Assembly: GCF_013414195.1 (NCBI RefSeq)
Contig: NZ_JAATTV010000014.1
Location: 45,313 to 109,312, forward strand
Source of the DNA: Psychrobacter sp. BI730
Lineage (GTDB): Bacteria; Pseudomonadota; Gammaproteobacteria; Pseudomonadales; Moraxellaceae
Direction: 5' to 3'
DNA length: 64,000 nucleotides
A program made the translations under genes and the position numbers. Positions 46,623 to 55,966 of this stretch are shown here, one piece after another (the stretch's first letter is position 1; every line of letters starts with the position of its first letter). Below the pieces are notes generated by a model. That model saw only the letters and a program-made list of their open reading frames with translations, was not told the DNA's origin and did not search any database.

Positions 46623-47102
46623 TTACGCTTCTTGGTCAATATTCTCTAATGCAGCAATCGCTTCTTTTTGCGACTCATCGATCGGCTTTTTTTGCCCACT
46701 CAATTTATCGAGATATACCAACACTGACTCACCGATTGCAACGACTGTTTGCTGCACCGTACTGTAATAGGTATATTCATGAATCAGACTTGAATTACCG
46801 ATTTTTTTGACCTTGACGCCAATCCATAATTCATCAGGATAGGCAACCGATTTGAGGTATCGACATGAAGAGGCTGCCATCACCGAAGACGTCTGTTCGT
46901 TAAATAAACCAAGCCGCCTGTTGTAGTAGATACGAGCGTTTTGAGAGTATTCGTAATAGACAACGTTGTTAACGTGACCAAAAGTATCCATATCACCCCA
47001 CTCCACTTGCTGAGGATAAATAACGGTAAAGTCATGCAATGGGTGATTGTCATCGCTTGTGACAATCTCTTGTATTTCTGGGAACGTAGGCGCAGCTTCC
47101 AT
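46623..47102 (-). CDS. Acyl-CoA thioesterase, 4-hydroxybenzoyl-CoA-thioesterase fold
   Basis: 159 aa hotdog-fold protein. The motif VEWGDMDTFGHVNNVVYYEY carries the conserved Asp of YbgC/4HBT thioesterases. It hydrolyses an acyl- or aryl-CoA; specificity is not readable. Its place downstream of the acyl-CoA ligase and beta-oxidation genes and beside the ben island would suit release of benzoate from benzoyl-CoA, or of a stalled intermediate (inference). Confidence 0.85.
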   Translation of the reverse strand: MEAAPTFPEIQEIVTSDDNHPLHDFTVIYPQQVEWGDMDTFGHVNNVVYYEYSQNARIYYNRRLGLFNEQTSSVMAASSCRYLKSVAYPDELWIGVKVKKIGNSSLIHEYTYYSTVQQTVVAIGESVLVYLDKLSGQKKPIDESQKEAIAALENIDQEA

Positions 47103-47269
47103 AGTTTCTCTCTTTTTGTTAGACAGGTTTTGTTATAGAGATAATGAGTGTGACTCAGGGTACTCGTGACTCACACACCTTCCCCATTCCTAGCATTTAG
47201 TCAAAAGCTAGGGTTTATACAAGTTCTCACTTTTGTCAGAGTCGATTTGATGGTGACCGGATTGTTTGA

Positions 47270-48958
47270 CTAGATGAGATTTTCTGAGTACATCGAACGC
47301 ATACGTTTTTTATCGAGTTTACCGACGCTGGTTTTTGGCATGTCTGGCAAAAACCTCACTTCACTTGGCACACCGTATTTTGGCAGATGACCTCTCTCTA
47401 CTGCTTGATGACCCAATGCCAAAATATCTTCCATTTTTGTGTCGACATGGTCTGGTTTTAGCACGATCAATGCCAAGGGACGTTCGCCCCAACGCTCATC
47501 TGGCACACCAATCACCGCGATATCAGCCACGCTGGGATGAAAGGACAAAATGGTTTCAACCTCAAGCGAAGATACCCATTCACCGCCAGATTTAATGACA
47601 TCTTTGAGCCTGTCTGTGATGCTTAGCGTGCCATCAGCAGTCATGCAGGCGATGTCTTGAGTATGCATCCAGCCGCCTTTCCATAACTCGTTACCTGCAT
47701 CAGGATTTTTGAAATAACTTTGTGTCAACCACGGCGCGCGTATCACAAGCTCGCCTGTCGATTTGCCATCCATGGGTTGTGGCTTACTGTTTTCATCCCA
47801 GATTTCCATCGAAACTAGCATAATGGGTGAACCTGATAGGCAACGATAATTGAGCTGTTCTTCTATGGACATTGCAGTTGTTTTATCATTGAATACTGCT
47901 CTAGCTAATACTGGACAAGATTCTGACATTCCAAAACCAGGCATAAACTCTACACCCATATCAATAGCATTCTTAGCCAAGCCTTTATTTATTTTAGAAC
48001 CACCTACCATCAGCTTAAGACCATTAAATTTGCGTCCTCGGGCTGCCATCTCCTTGAGTAACATTTGTAAAATTGTTGGAACGCCATGTGATAATGTAAC
48101 CTTATGATTTTCAATCAGGTCAACCAGTGCCCCTGGATTGTATCGCCCTGGATAAACTTGCTTGAGTCCTATCATGGTGGCACCATATGGCCAGCACCAT
48201 GCATGAACATGGAATAACGGCGTCATTGGCATATAGACATCGTTATAGCGAACACCTTGACCTTCAGCATTGAGCGCTGTTGATAGCGTACTTGCCATCG
48301 TCTGTAGTACAATCTGTCGATGGGTAAAGAAAACGCCTTTTGGATCGCCTGTCGTCCCACTGGTATAGAATGTCGTAGCAATAGTGTTTTCGTCAAAGTC
48401 TGGGAAGTCAAACTCGTCACTAGCAGCTGCTAATAGCGCCTCATATTCGCCATCGACATAGTCAGGCAGCTCAGCTTCATTACCGCCTGCTTTATCATTC
48501 TCTACATCATCCGCCCAAATTACATGTTCGATAGAAGGCGTGTCGTCGCGGTAGTTTTTAATCATCGGCGCAAATTCAGCATTCAATAACAAGGCTTTTG
48601 GCGCAGCATGATTGACGGTGTATAGCACTTTTTCTTCAGACAGACGCACATTAACGGTTTGCAAAATCATGCCCGACATTGGTACTGCAAAGTATGCCTC
48701 AAGGTAACGATGACTGTCCCAATCCATGACCGCGACCACATCACCTGCCTGCAAACCCATGTTTTTTAAGACATTGGCCAAGCGATTAATACGCTTAAAA
48801 AACTCAGCATAGGTATAAGTGACTTTGTCCGCATAGCTAATGGTTTGGTTGGTGGAAGCAATCTTAGCGCGGTTTAGTAGCTGTTTGATAATTAACGGAA
48901 ACTCATACGCTTCTTCGGCTTGATGGTAATTATCGTGTTCGTTGAGTATGGTTGTCAT
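47270..48958 (-). CDS. Acyl-CoA ligase (AMP-forming), medium/long-chain type
   Basis: 562 aa adenylate-forming enzyme. P-loop TSGTTGDPKGVFFTH (about 210-224), GFGMSESCPV, ITDRLKDVIKSGGEWVSS, and catalytic Lys near the end (SVGKLDKKRM). The N-terminal MDWDSHRYLEAYFAVPMSG resembles AlkK-like fatty-acid ligases. It activates a carboxylic acid for beta-oxidation. A MITE-like repeat lies just upstream, between it and the thiolase gene. Substrate unknown: an aryl-alkanoate, medium-chain acid or dicarboxylate are all possible. Confidence 0.87.
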   Translation of the reverse strand: MTTILNEHDNYHQAEEAYEFPLIIKQLLNRAKIASTNQTISYADKVTYTYAEFFKRINRLANVLKNMGLQAGDVVAVMDWDSHRYLEAYFAVPMSGMILQTVNVRLSEEKVLYTVNHAAPKALLLNAEFAPMIKNYRDDTPSIEHVIWADDVENDKAGGNEAELPDYVDGEYEALLAAASDEFDFPDFDENTIATTFYTSGTTGDPKGVFFTHRQIVLQTMASTLSTALNAEGQGVRYNDVYMPMTPLFHVHAWCWPYGATMIGLKQVYPGRYNPGALVDLIENHKVTLSHGVPTILQMLLKEMAARGRKFNGLKLMVGGSKINKGLAKNAIDMGVEFMPGFGMSESCPVLARAVFNDKTTAMSIEEQLNYRCLSGSPIMLVSMEIWDENSKPQPMDGKSTGELVIRAPWLTQSYFKNPDAGNELWKGGWMHTQDIACMTADGTLSITDRLKDVIKSGGEWVSSLEVETILSFHPSVADIAVIGVPDERWGERPLALIVLKPDHVDTKMEDILALGHQAVERGHLPKYGVPSEVRFLPDMPKTSVGKLDKKRMRSMYSENLI

Positions 48959-48989
48959 AGTATCTTCCTTGATAATAAATTTTTCTTGA

Positions 48990-49096
48990 TATAGTCAATT
49001 TTCTATAAAAGAGTGACAGCGTTAACCTCACTTGAAGTATCACAGTTACATCTGCGCTCGGTTGCATTGTCTCTCTTTTAAACTGAATCAACTATA
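48990..49096 (-). repeat. MITE-like intergenic repeat, copy C (most complete)
   Basis: 107 bp, TATAGT...CTATA at both ends, with imperfect terminal inverted repeats of about 29 bp (TATAGTTGATTCAGTTTAAA against TATAGTCAATTTTCTATAAA). Opposite orientation to copies A and B. No coding capacity. It sits 31 bp before the acyl-CoA ligase start. Confidence 0.88.
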
Positions 49097-49127
49097 ATCA
49101 ATAATGGGGCGAGCGTGTTTTTGAGTC

Positions 49128-50330
49128 TTAGACGCGTTCTATCACCATGGCAAGCCCTTGCCCAATACCAATACATAAGCTGACCACGGCATATTTGCCA
49201 CCCGTACGCTGTAGCTCTCGAGCGGTACTCAAGGCGATTCTTGTACCTGATGCGCCAAGCGGATGGCCGACAGCGATGGCTCCACCATTGGGATTGACAC
49301 GCTTATCATCAAAGTCAATATCCAACCCTTTTAGACAACCAAGCACTTGAGAAGCAAATGCTTCATTAATCTCAATAACAGACATGTCCTCGAGGCTCAA
49401 ACCAGCACGCTTTAGTGCCAGCTTGATCGCTTCAACAGGACCCACGCCCATGATATTGGGTTCAACACCCATTGCACCTGATGATAGGATCTTGGCAATC
49501 GGTTTAAAGCCTAGCTTTTTCTCTGCTTGCTTTGAGCCGATAATGAGCGCAGCTGCACCATCATTGATGCCAGACGCATTACCTGCGGTGACGATTCCAT
49601 CTTTGTTTAAAGGCTTGAGCTTTTGTAGTGCTTCAATATTAGAGCTGGCACGCGGATGCTCATCATCTATGACTACTTTTGCGGGCAATTTCTTACCTTG
49701 GGGTACGGTGATAGGTGTTATTTCATCGTTAAAAAAACCTGCTTGCTTGGCAGCTTGGTACTTGGCTTGCGATGCTGCTGCAAACTTATCGGCTTCCTCG
49801 CGCGTAATACCATACTTCTGCGCGACATTATCGCCCGTCTGCGGCATGGTATCACTGCCAAACTGCTCAATAATTTTTGGGTTGGGGAAACGGCTACCAA
49901 TGGTTGTATCAAATACTTTGAAGTCACGGCTAAAAGGCTGTTCTGTCTTGGCAAATACAAACGGCGCACGCGTCATCGACTCGACCCCACCTGCTAAAAT
50001 AATATCCCCTTCGTTGCACGTAATACTGCGAGCAGCATCGACAACAGTAGACAGACCTGATGCACATAGACGGTTTACTGTCTGACCTGGGGTAGTTACA
50101 TCCAACCCTGCTAACAAAGCCGCGTTACGCGCGATGTTACGAGAGTCTTCACCTGCTTGGTTGGCACTGCCTAGCAACACTTCATCAAAGATATCAGCAG
50201 ATAGTTGGTGCTTTTCGACCAACGCTTTCATCACGGTAGCAACCAAATCATCAGCACGTACGGTTGCTAATGCGCCAACATAGCGACCAAAAGGACTTCT
50301 TAATCCATCATAAATATAGGCATCTAACAT
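49128..50330 (-). CDS. Acetyl-CoA C-acyltransferase, PcaF-like thiolase
   Basis: 400 aa. YDGLRSPFGRYVGALATVRA, active Cys in NRLCASGLS (about residue 87), INEAFASQVLG, AVGHPLGASGTRI and C-terminal CIGIGQGLAMV. It is a paralogue of pcaF at 40019. Within the beta-oxidation cluster it would carry out the last thiolytic step on 3-oxoacyl-CoA. The PcaF-type sequence leaves open 3-oxoadipyl-CoA (adipate route) as well as 3-oxo-3-phenylpropionyl-CoA. Confidence 0.9.
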   Translation of the reverse strand: MLDAYIYDGLRSPFGRYVGALATVRADDLVATVMKALVEKHQLSADIFDEVLLGSANQAGEDSRNIARNAALLAGLDVTTPGQTVNRLCASGLSTVVDAARSITCNEGDIILAGGVESMTRAPFVFAKTEQPFSRDFKVFDTTIGSRFPNPKIIEQFGSDTMPQTGDNVAQKYGITREEADKFAAASQAKYQAAKQAGFFNDEITPITVPQGKKLPAKVVIDDEHPRASSNIEALQKLKPLNKDGIVTAGNASGINDGAAALIIGSKQAEKKLGFKPIAKILSSGAMGVEPNIMGVGPVEAIKLALKRAGLSLEDMSVIEINEAFASQVLGCLKGLDIDFDDKRVNPNGGAIAVGHPLGASGTRIALSTARELQRTGGKYAVVSLCIGIGQGLAMVIERV

Positions 50331-50402
50331 AAAGTTTCCTTGTCGTATTTTTAACTCTGAATAATAGTTTTATGGTTTGGCAATATTGCTGTGTCGTCAA
50401 TA

Positions 50403-51968
50403 TTAGTATTTGGTCTGCTGAGTAAACAATGACATATCAAGCTTGGCGCGGCGTTGCAGCCAAGGGCTTGGACGATAACGTGGGTCACCTGTCAGCCCGT
50501 AGATGCGCTCTAAAATAAGCAGCACACGCGAGGCCCCAAGATGATCGCCCCAAGAAATAGGACCATATGGATAACCTAACCCAAGCTTGACAGCATTATC
50601 GATGTCTTCAGGTGAAGCAATCCCTTGCATGGCAATGTCACAACCGAGATTAATCACCATAGCGACCACACGTTGTGCCACAAAGCCGATGCTTTCGGAA
50701 ATCAGCGTGGCACCGACCATAGGCTGTGTGGTTGCTTCACTGTCATCCAAGCTTTTACCAAATAACGTATAGGCTTGTGCGATAAATGTCTCCTGCGTGA
50801 CGAGACTTGGCATCAAAGTACGATGCTTTGCTAGTCCAGTGAGCATATCAATGGCAACGGCTTGCTTAGGATTAACTTGATAACGAATGGCAGCATTGGT
50901 CGTATCTTCGCCATAGGGTGCGAGCAGCACCAAACTATCAGGGTTTGGCTTGTCGTTGTCATCGATAGTGATACCCTGAGATTTTAGGTAATCGACCAAC
51001 TGAGTTTTGTCTTCTACCAGATCAGCCCCAACCCAAACTGAGGTGATGACGGCATCAGATATGAGTGCTTCGGACGACTGATCTTGAGCAGTGGCCGTTG
51101 ACAACTTCTGACCGTTTTCATAGTGATAGAACCCTGCACCAACCTTACGACCAAGCTTTTTACCTACTAGCATTTGACGGGTCAATGGATGCGGGCGATA
51201 ACGCGCTTCGTGATAGAACTGGTTGTAAATCGACTCCATCACGGGGTGCGATACATCGATACCAGTGAGGTCTAATAGCTCAAACGGCCCCATGCGAAAT
51301 CCTGCGCCTTCACGCAAAATTTGGTCAATATTCTCAAACGTGGTTACCCCTTCACCCAATATTTTTAACGCTTCTGTGCCGTACGCTCTACCGCCATGAT
51401 TGACGATAAAACCCGGTGTGTCTTTTGCTACCACACCTAGATGACCCATACGTTTGGCCAAATCGGAGAGAACGTCAATCACTGATTGCTGAGTAGACAG
51501 ACCTGGAATGACCTCTACAATTTTCATTAAGGGGACTGGATTAAAGAAGTGAAATCCTGCCACGCGCTCCGGATGATCACAGTCAGCAGCAATTGCGGTC
51601 ACTGATAAGGATGAGGTATTGGTTGCCAAAATAGTATCGGCAGTGACCACACCTTCTAACTGGGCAAAAAGCTGTTTTTTGATGTCTAGATTTTCGATAA
51701 TGGCTTCAACCACTATCTCAGCAGTCGCAATTTGGTTAAGCTCCTGTAGTACCGTCAAATTACTTAAAGTGTTCTGTAACTGCGCATCGGTAAACTTACC
51801 TTTAGCAGTTAGTTTTTCTAGGGTACTTTGCAAGGATTGTCGTCCTTGTTCAGCAGCGCCTGACTTAGCGTCATACAAGAGTACTTGGATGCCAGCTTGA
51901 GCAGCAATTTGAGCAATACCCATGCCCATAATACCAGTGCCGATAATGGCAATTGTGTTCACAGTCAT
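50403..51968 (-). CDS. 3-hydroxyacyl-CoA dehydrogenase, PaaH/DcaH-like
   Basis: 521 aa. NAD-binding IIGTGIMGMGIAQIAAQAG at the start, conserved NTSSLSVTAIA and FHFFNPVPLMKIVEV with the catalytic His, and two C-terminal 3HCDH domains (about 190-290 and 425-515; LGYPYGPISWGDHLG). The double C-domain and length are those of PaaH-type enzymes of phenylacetate and dicarboxylate degradation. It lies between thiolase and enoyl-CoA hydratase genes on the same strand. Confidence 0.9.
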   Translation of the reverse strand: MTVNTIAIIGTGIMGMGIAQIAAQAGIQVLLYDAKSGAAEQGRQSLQSTLEKLTAKGKFTDAQLQNTLSNLTVLQELNQIATAEIVVEAIIENLDIKKQLFAQLEGVVTADTILATNTSSLSVTAIAADCDHPERVAGFHFFNPVPLMKIVEVIPGLSTQQSVIDVLSDLAKRMGHLGVVAKDTPGFIVNHGGRAYGTEALKILGEGVTTFENIDQILREGAGFRMGPFELLDLTGIDVSHPVMESIYNQFYHEARYRPHPLTRQMLVGKKLGRKVGAGFYHYENGQKLSTATAQDQSSEALISDAVITSVWVGADLVEDKTQLVDYLKSQGITIDDNDKPNPDSLVLLAPYGEDTTNAAIRYQVNPKQAVAIDMLTGLAKHRTLMPSLVTQETFIAQAYTLFGKSLDDSEATTQPMVGATLISESIGFVAQRVVAMVINLGCDIAMQGIASPEDIDNAVKLGLGYPYGPISWGDHLGASRVLLILERIYGLTGDPRYRPSPWLQRRAKLDMSLFTQQTKY

Positions 51969-52048
51969 AATAACTCTCTACATAGTGTGCTATGAAATTT
52001 TGGTTCAAAGGTGATAACTTGCTTCAAAAGCAATCACAATGTGGCTCT

Positions 52049-52112
52049 GAATTCACGTGCCTATGAATTCACGTGCCTATGAATTCACGTGCTTATGAAT
52101 TAACGCGGCTAG
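52049..52112 (+). repeat. 16-bp tandem repeat, four units
   Basis: Unit GAATTCACGTGCCTAT at 52049, 52065 and 52081 (third with one change) and a degenerate fourth at 52097. It lies between the enoyl-CoA hydratase stop (52116) and the hydroxyacyl-CoA dehydrogenase gene. Each unit contains the palindrome CACGTG. The number of units would be expected to vary between strains. Confidence 0.9.
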
Positions 52113-52115
52113 GGA

Positions 52116-52892
52116 TTAATGCCCTTTGTACTCCGCAGGACGCTTTTCTAAGAAGGCTTTAGCGCCTTCTTTTTGGTCGTGAGTATTGAACAAAATCTGG
52201 AAAGCCTTACGCTCTAAAGCCAATGCACCTTCTAAAGGCATATCAACACCTAGATTTGCCACTTCTTTGATTTGCGCTAAGGCAATGGGAGAGTAATGTG
52301 ATAGCTGCTCAGCAATCTCAATGGCGCGTGTGATAGTAGCCTCATCTTCAACGACTTCAGATACCAGCCCCATTGTGTCCGCCTCATCAGCGCTGATCAT
52401 ATCGCCCGTTAGTACCATTTTCATGGCCTTATGTTTGCCAATCGCGCGAAACAAACGCTGCGTTCCGCCAGCACCTGGCATGAGTCCTATCTTGATTTCG
52501 GGTTGACCAAATTTGGCAGACTTGCCTGCGATGATGATGTCAGCATGCATGGCCAACTCACAGCCACCGCCCAGAGCGTAACCATTGACGGCAGCAATAA
52601 TAGGCTTTCGGCAGTTAGTGATGGCATTCCAATAGCGTTCACTATGACGCAAGTACATATCCACTGTGCTAGTAGTCAAAAAATCGTTGATATCCGCACC
52701 AGCGGCAAACACCTTGTCACCACCAGTAAGGACGATCGCTTTGGTTTGTGAGTCATCATTTAATTGAATGAACAGGTCTGCCATTTGTTGGCGTAGCTCA
52801 CTGTTTAGTGCATTGCGCACTTTGGGGCGATTAAGTCTAACGACACTCACGCCCTCTCCTTTTTTCTCACAAATAATGAGCGGCTCTTCCAT
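52116..52892 (-). CDS. Enoyl-CoA hydratase
   Basis: About 258 aa crotonase. SVVRLNRPKVRNALNSEL, KVFAAGADINDF (oxyanion loop), NGYALGGGCELAMHADIIIA and KFGQPEIKIGLMPGAGGTQR with both catalytic glutamates. The ATG at 52892 follows AAGGAG at six bases and begins the domain, so the longer frame to 52934 is rejected. It hydrates 2-enoyl-CoA in the beta-oxidation cluster; similar to PaaF/DcaE types. First gene of the leftward unit, divergent from the acyl-CoA dehydrogenase. Confidence 0.92.
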   Translation of the reverse strand: MEEPLIICEKKGEGVSVVRLNRPKVRNALNSELRQQMADLFIQLNDDSQTKAIVLTGGDKVFAAGADINDFLTTSTVDMYLRHSERYWNAITNCRKPIIAAVNGYALGGGCELAMHADIIIAGKSAKFGQPEIKIGLMPGAGGTQRLFRAIGKHKAMKMVLTGDMISADEADTMGLVSEVVEDEATITRAIEIAEQLSHYSPIALAQIKEVANLGVDMPLEGALALERKAFQILFNTHDQKEGAKAFLEKRPAEYKGH

Positions 52893-52961
52893 GATCGACT
52901 CCTTAAACATCATTTTTGTATAAAATACAAACACTCTAGCAAAGCATTTATTTTAAATATT

Positions 52962-52982
52962 AAATATCGCTATGCGGTATTT
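52962..52982. promoter_or_regulatory. 21-bp palindromic operator, site 1
   Basis: AAATATCGC-TAT-GCGGTATTT, one mismatch from a perfect palindrome. A second copy lies at 53076-53096, centres 114 bp apart, both in the divergent enoyl-CoA hydratase / acyl-CoA dehydrogenase promoter region. CCGC-N3-GCGG cores occur in operators of some IclR-type regulators; an IclR gene is at 55967. Confidence 0.65.
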
Positions 52983-53075
52983 AATATCAATATATACTGT
53001 TTATTTTGGTTTGTGAAGTAGAAAAAATAGATAATTTAGAATAAAATCGGGATAAAAGGTTGTATTAAATTATAT

Positions 53076-53096
53076 AAATACCGCAATGCGGTTTTT
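53076..53096. promoter_or_regulatory. 21-bp palindromic operator, site 2
   Basis: AAATACCGC-AAT-GCGGTTTTT, matching site 1. It could also be misread as a short terminator because of its T-run, but the shared 9-3-9 layout with site 1 favours a protein-binding site. The half-site GCGGTATTT recurs at 54410-54418 before the MFS gene. Confidence 0.6.
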
Positions 53097-53221
53097 TAAA
53101 CCAAAACTATTGTAATTTAATAATTCATCGATTATGCTGTTTATCCAAGGACGTCACATTATTTATTACAGTCACAGAGCCGATATTGATATCAGGCATC
53201 AATCAAACAAGGAAGATTCAT

Positions 53222-54376
53222 ATGATTAGAGATAAAGAGACCCTCGACCACATCACCCAAACCATTCGTAACTTCGTTAACGATCAACTTGTCCCTATGG
53301 AACATTGGGTTGCAGAAAATGATCGCCTTCCAGAAGAGATCATTGAGCAAATGCGAGAATTAGGGCTTTTTGGACTGACCATACCCGAAGAGTACGGCGG
53401 ACTTGGTGTCACTATGGAAGAAGAGGTCACGCTGGCATTTGAGTTAGGACGTACCTCCCCTGCGTTTCGCTCATTAATAGGGACAAATAATGGTATTGGC
53501 TCATCTGGCCTAGTGATTGATGGCACTGAAGCACAAAAGCAGAAGTATCTACCTCGGTTGGCCAGTGGTGAAATCATCGGTTCGTTCTGTTTGACCGAGC
53601 CGGAGTCAGGATCAGATGCCGCCTCATTGAAAACAACGGCTATTAAGGATGGTGATACTTATATCATCAATGGCACCAAACGTTATATCACCAACGCCCC
53701 GCAGGCTGGTGTATTCACTGTCATGGCACGTACTGATCCACAGAACAAACGCTCTGGCGGTATTTCAGCATTTATCGTTGAAAGCGACACGCCTGGTATT
53801 ACTTTGGGCAAAATTGACAAAAAAATGGGGCAAAAAGGCGCGCATACCTGTGATGTGATCTTTGATAATTGCGTCGTACCAGCGGATGCGCTTATTGGCG
53901 GTGTTGAGGGGGTTGGCTTTAAAACGGCTATGAAAGTTCTTGATAAAGGGCGCTTGCATATTGCAGCCGCCAGTACTGGCGCCGCCAATCGCATGCTAAA
54001 TGATGCGCTCAACTATGCGGTCGAGCGTAAGCAATTTGGGCAGCCTATTGCCAGTTTTCAGCTCATTCAAGGCATGCTCGCTGACTCAAAAGCAGAAATC
54101 TATGCTGCCAAATCCATGGTGTTAGACGCTGCACGTCTGCGTGACGAAGGCAAAGATGTCGTGACTGAATCCTCATGCGCCAAAATGTTTGCCACTGAGA
54201 TGTGTGGCCGTGTTGCTGATAGAGCGGTACAAATTCATGGCGGTGCCGGTTATATCGCAGACTACGGTATTGAGCGTTTTTATCGTGATGTACGTCTATA
54301 TCGTTTGTATGAAGGTACCACACAAATTCAGCAAGTCATCATTGCCCGCAATATGATTAAAGAAGCCAGCGAGTAA
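53222..54376 (+). CDS. Acyl-CoA dehydrogenase
   Basis: About 384 aa flavoprotein. LGLFGLTIPEEYGGLGVTME, CLTEPESGSDAASLKTTA (FAD/substrate loop), RKQFGQPIASFQLIQGMLAD and QIHGGAGYIADYGIERFYRD. The ATG at 53222 follows AAGGAAG and starts the domain; the upstream ATG at 53186 is not needed. It oxidises acyl-CoA to 2-enoyl-CoA, the first beta-oxidation step, feeding the divergent hydratase. Chain specificity unknown. Confidence 0.92.
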   Translation: MIRDKETLDHITQTIRNFVNDQLVPMEHWVAENDRLPEEIIEQMRELGLFGLTIPEEYGGLGVTMEEEVTLAFELGRTSPAFRSLIGTNNGIGSSGLVIDGTEAQKQKYLPRLASGEIIGSFCLTEPESGSDAASLKTTAIKDGDTYIINGTKRYITNAPQAGVFTVMARTDPQNKRSGGISAFIVESDTPGITLGKIDKKMGQKGAHTCDVIFDNCVVPADALIGGVEGVGFKTAMKVLDKGRLHIAAASTGAANRMLNDALNYAVERKQFGQPIASFQLIQGMLADSKAEIYAAKSMVLDAARLRDEGKDVVTESSCAKMFATEMCGRVADRAVQIHGGAGYIADYGIERFYRDVRLYRLYEGTTQIQQVIIARNMIKEASE

Positions 54377-54504
54377 TCCCTACTACTTTTTCATCCACCA
54401 AAATGCACGGCGGTATTTGCTAGGATGCTGATACCGTTCCCCTCTATTTTTACCACTACGCATCAAATTAGTTTTTCATTCTCACAACGTTAAGGATATA
54501 AATT

Positions 54505-55770
54505 GTGAAAAGTGTCGCTATAACTGCAGATCCAAGTATGAGCTCCACCCAAAAACAACCTTGGAAACTGGCTTTTGTTTTTTGTTTTTTGGTTTTATTA
54601 TGTGATGGAGCCGATGTCGGTATCCTTGCATTTACTCTTTCTAGTTTAAAACTAGAGTTTGGATTGACTAATGTACAAGCTGGCGCTTTGGGTAGCTGGT
54701 CGTTAATTGGCATGGGAATTGGTGGTTTTTTCGGTGGTTGGGCCTGTGATCGCTTTGGACGGGTGCGTGTTATGGTGACTGCTACAGCCCTGTTTGCATT
54801 ATTGTCTGGCTGTGTTGGATTTGCTCAAACTTACGAGCAGTTCATAATTCTACGAGTAGGCGCTTGCATAGGTCTTGGCAGCTTATATGTTGCTGCTAAT
54901 ACTTTAATGTCAGAAATGGTACCTACCCAGCATCGAACCACTGTGCTCGCAACAATAATGACAGGTTACACTTTAGGGTCTCTAGTTATCAGCAGTCTTT
55001 CAGCTTGGATCATTCCTGATTACGGTTGGCGTATGATTTATTTCATATCATTTATACCAATTATTTTATCAGTCTTAATGCATTTTACATTATCTGAACC
55101 ACAGTCTTGGAAAGAGTCTCGTGCCCTAAAACTCAAAGGTTTGAATAGTACTATTGAAAAGCGTAAAAACTCTTATAGAGCTATATTTGAAAGTCCTAGA
55201 CATCGCATAATGTTTATTTTGTGGACTATGAGCTCAACTCTTTTACTCTTTGGTTATTTTGGTGTCAGTAACTGGCTACCTACTTACTTAGAAACCGAAT
55301 TAGGTATCAATTTTAAAGAAATGGCTATCTACATGGCAGGTACCTATTTGACTATGATGTTTGCAAAAGTAATAGCAGGTCTACTGGCTGATAAGATTGG
55401 ACGTAAAATAGTATTTGCCTTTGGTACGATGGGCACAGCCCTATTTATTCCAGTATTAATCTATATGCACACTCCAGAAAATATTGGTTGGTTAATGATT
55501 GCTTTCGGTTTCTTATATGGTATCCCCTATGCCATTAACGCCACCTATCTAACCGAAAGTTTCCCTACAGCTATTCGAGGTACCGCAATGGGTGGATCAT
55601 ATAATATTGGACGTATAGGATCAGCTCTTGCCCCTCTTACGATCGGTTATATGGCCATGCATAACTCTATTGGCGCAGGTTTATTACTTATGGCAGGTGC
55701 ATACTTCTTATGTGGTCTTATCCCTACTTTATTCATTAAAGAAAAGCAGTACGATCCACAAGAAGCCTAA
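54505..55770 (+). CDS. MFS transporter, aromatic/organic acid:H+ symporter type
   Basis: 421 aa, 12 transmembrane helices. LCDGADVGILAFTLSSLKLE and GGWACDRFGRVRVMV are the helix 1 and loop 2-3 marks of the aromatic acid:H+ symporter family, as in BenK and the Acinetobacter DcaK. Starts with GTG, with AAGGA eight bases upstream. It lies 128 bp after the acyl-CoA dehydrogenase and before an IclR gene; probably imports the acid degraded by this cluster. Confidence 0.87.
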   Translation: MKSVAITADPSMSSTQKQPWKLAFVFCFLVLLCDGADVGILAFTLSSLKLEFGLTNVQAGALGSWSLIGMGIGGFFGGWACDRFGRVRVMVTATALFALLSGCVGFAQTYEQFIILRVGACIGLGSLYVAANTLMSEMVPTQHRTTVLATIMTGYTLGSLVISSLSAWIIPDYGWRMIYFISFIPIILSVLMHFTLSEPQSWKESRALKLKGLNSTIEKRKNSYRAIFESPRHRIMFILWTMSSTLLLFGYFGVSNWLPTYLETELGINFKEMAIYMAGTYLTMMFAKVIAGLLADKIGRKIVFAFGTMGTALFIPVLIYMHTPENIGWLMIAFGFLYGIPYAINATYLTESFPTAIRGTAMGGSYNIGRIGSALAPLTIGYMAMHNSIGAGLLLMAGAYFLCGLIPTLFIKEKQYDPQEA

Positions 55771-55966
55771 CCATACCTCTTATAACGACTATTGCTACCG
55801 TTCATACTGCATAGCGAAACAATATATCTTCGTTATGCTATGCTGAGAATGTGAATGTGAAAGTAAATTGATATAATATAATTAAAGAGACAGTAGGTAA
55901 CTGTGAGCTGATATTAGCTCACAGAATGCTATGAATAATAAAGTTTTGTGATTTTATAACGCTTGT

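Noticed and set aside
49384..50085. 233-codon plus-strand frame
   Set aside because: Antisense shadow of the PcaF-like thiolase gene; no recognisable domain.
52049..52112. Direct repeats as a possible CRISPR array
   Set aside because: The 16-bp units are contiguous with no spacers, so this is a simple tandem repeat.
53076..53096. ACCGC-AAT-GCGGT plus T-run as a terminator
   Set aside because: Lies in a divergent promoter region, stem of only five GC-rich pairs, and it matches the palindrome at 52962.
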